From assembly GCA_963082975.1 (NCBI GenBank), contig OY720344.1, positions 68,228,546 to 68,292,545 on the forward strand: a DNA stretch of 64,000 nucleotides, written 5' to 3'. The position numbers and the translations under genes are program-made. This document shows positions 62,379-64,000 of this stretch, in pieces; position 1 is the stretch's first letter, and each line of letters opens with the position of its first letter. Below the pieces are notes generated by a model that did not search any database, was not told where the DNA came from, and saw only the letters and a program-made list of their open reading frames with translations. This DNA is from Labia minor. Lineage: Eukaryota > Arthropoda > Insecta > Dermaptera > Spongiphoridae.

Positions 62379-63167
62379 ATCTAATCAAAAACATACCTGT
62401 TAAAAAGGGGGCCAAGTTCCTATCTGCTATTTGTTTGCCTAAAAAAGGGTTCAAATCCATTCCAATGCCAAGTTTAGATGCACTTTAAAATCATTCATAA
62501 TCATTTTCATCAACAGCCTGATCCACTGGTAAACATTTGGCATTCCCAAGAAGCGCCACCACACCCAGTCCTCCACCTCCTGCATCCAGGCACGCCACTT
62601 TATTCGCGTCAACGGTCCATCTGGTCGAAATTCACTTTACCATACACCCAACTCAAAATATGGTATAGTTGTTAAAATACGTAGGTACATGGTTTAAAAT
62701 ATCTAAAATTATAATACTTAGAAATTTGAGCTTGGCAGGTTTTCGTGCTGTACGTAACACTAGATTAATTGTATAATTATATTTATTATTTAAATATATA
62801 AATTAACCTGCTAAGTTCAAATTTCTAAGTATTATAATTTTAGATATTTTAAACCAAGTACCTACGTATTTTAACAACTATACCATATTTTGAGTTGGGT
62901 GTATGGTAAAGTGAATTTCGACCAGATGGACCGTTGACGCGAATAAAGTGGCGTGCCTGGATGCAGGAGGTGGAGGACTGGGTGTGGTGGCGCTTCTTGG
63001 GAATGCCAAATGTTTACCAGTGGATCAGGCTGTTGATGAAAATGATTATGAATGATTTTAAAGTGCATCTAAACTTGGCATTGGAATGGATTTGAACCCT
63101 TTTTTAGGCAAACAAATAGCAGATAGGAACTTGGCCCCCTTTTTAACAGGTATGTTTTTGATTAGAT
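62379..63167. repeat. Large nearly perfect inverted repeat, 363-bp arms, 63-base spacer
   Basis: Arms 62379-62741 and 62805-63167 are reverse complements with about three mismatches. The same 65-codon ORF is therefore present on both strands. The arms include GC-rich parts such as CTCCACCTCCTGCATCCAGG and end near CCTGTTAAAAAGG. Read inward from the right arm's plus strand, an open frame rich in Trp (WRAWMQEVEDWVWWRFLG) is seen, but I recognise no family. The repeat lies between family B and family D sequence. Confidence 0.85.
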
Positions 63168-63204
63168 ATAGATATATACAATTTTAGCTAGCATAATAAG
63201 ATAA
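63168..63204 (-). mobile_element. 5' end of a family D copy
   Basis: ACAATTTTAGCTAGCATAATAAGATAAGA is the same as the 5' end of the long copy at 63905-63945. It stands directly next to the 3' end of that copy, giving a head-to-tail junction. Confidence 0.55.
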
Positions 63205-63207
63205 GAG

Positions 63208-63945
63208 TACCGGGACCCCGAGCCTCGGCTCGGTACTTAAGTTAAAAAAAATGATTCATTATTATTGGATTTGGCTGGTAATATTAATACCTGGGCACCG
63301 AGCTCTCGCTCTACCCTTTAAAAATATTGATATACAATTCTTTAATTATTTATTACAATTATTAAATGTAATAAATAATATTTTATTGAAAAAATATTAA
63401 AAATTATAAAACTATCTAAAACTTAATTAATAAAAGAACAATGAATAAATAAATCACGAAAATAGATAAAAAAAATGCACGCGGCGAGTTTCGATCCTTC
63501 GAACTCGGGGAGTAAAAACAATTGTTTTTACCACTGGTCTAAGATATTTTGATAATAACAAACATATTTTTACCATCTTTCAAAGACATTTATTTGTTTT
63601 GTTGTTTTTTTTGAGAGAGATTAATAAATATATATATATTTTATTAAAAATAAATATTTTTAATTTTATTTCGAAATTAAATTCGAAATTAAATAATAAA
63701 TTTTAAAATATTTTAAATATAAAAAAAATATTAATACAATATCCTTTAAAAAAAGGCGGGAGTAAAATTTCAAAATGGATGCCATTGACGTCACCCATAT
63801 ATAATTTTTAATTAAGAAATAAATAATGAAGCTGTATGTTTCAAGAGATATGGTTTTTGAGAACCAATATAGAAATATATATAGAAATATATATAGAAAT
63901 ATATATAGATATATACAATTTTAGCTAGCATAATAAGATAAGATA
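63208..63945 (-). mobile_element. Helentron-like family D, most complete copy
   Basis: Minus-strand order: 5' end TTATTATGCTAGC, (TATA)n, a core remnant (CTCAAAAACC, the AACGATTTTTATC part deleted), TGACGTCAATGGC, GGCGGGAG-complement block, the tRNA-like module at 63478-63545, GGTATTAATATTACCAGCC, and the hairpin CCGAGCC-GA-GGCTCGG with CCCGGTAC at the end. Length about 740 bp; no ORF. Confidence 0.65.
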
Positions 63946-64000
63946 AACTCGTAAAGGCTCCAAAAAGGGAGTTCAGTTTTTTTTTTTATATTTCAATTCA

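Noticed and set aside
62478..63068. Two identical 65-codon proteins on opposite strands as a gene pair
   Set aside because: They are the two arms of one inverted repeat, and the frame has no recognisable domain.

Overview
The window looks like AT-rich nuclear DNA from an animal, most likely an arthropod. It has spliced genes with GT-AG introns, many non-autonomous transposons, mariner, hAT and Helitron-type elements, tRNA-derived SINEs, and LINE relics of jockey and RTE-like type. The species cannot be named from this sequence. Coding sequence is only a few percent of the window. All calls come from reading the sequence by eye; no database search was possible.

Three genes are supported. (1) 327-2140, plus strand: the last two coding exons of an unrecognised gene that starts outside the window. 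(2) 8751-16462, plus strand: a complete ten-exon gene for a 473-residue SLC17-type (sialin/VGLUT-like) major facilitator. Every intron phase joins cleanly. Two acidic or histidine positions known from sialin are replaced. (3) 36451-44413, minus strand: the last three exons of a tetratricopeptide-repeat protein whose 5' part lies above 44.4 kb, probably outside the window.

The rest is repeats. 2.1-8.7 kb is low-complexity AT-rich DNA with a hAT MITE set in a LINE relic. The introns of the SLC17 gene carry a LINE relic, a MITE with a 10-bp target duplication, a mariner foldback, several copies of one tRNA-derived SINE and a Helentron-like element. 16.5-36.4 kb has no recognised gene. It holds a 518-bp hAT element, a 93-bp-arm foldback, Helentron-like copies, mariner pieces and an RTE-like LINE. 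The 6.2-kb last intron of the TPR gene holds a deleted mariner, a Helitron tail, a jockey relic, a SINE with a perfect 12-bp target duplication, and MITEs. 45-64 kb is again repeats only, ending in a nested cluster (57.9-63.95 kb).

The most striking system is a set of Helentron-like non-autonomous families, here called A, B, C and D. Each has subterminal inverted repeats, a short-unit microsatellite, and a small 3' hairpin followed by T-rich DNA. Their ends differ, but they share an internal core close to AACGG-TCAACCGATTTTGATGAAATTTGGTA. One family A copy has inserted into another, which fixes its ends to within about two bases. Family D also carries a tRNA-like module with A and B boxes. 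A second oddity is a nearly perfect 363-bp inverted repeat at 62379-63167. These families and their names are my own inference; whether they are already described needs a repeat-database search.
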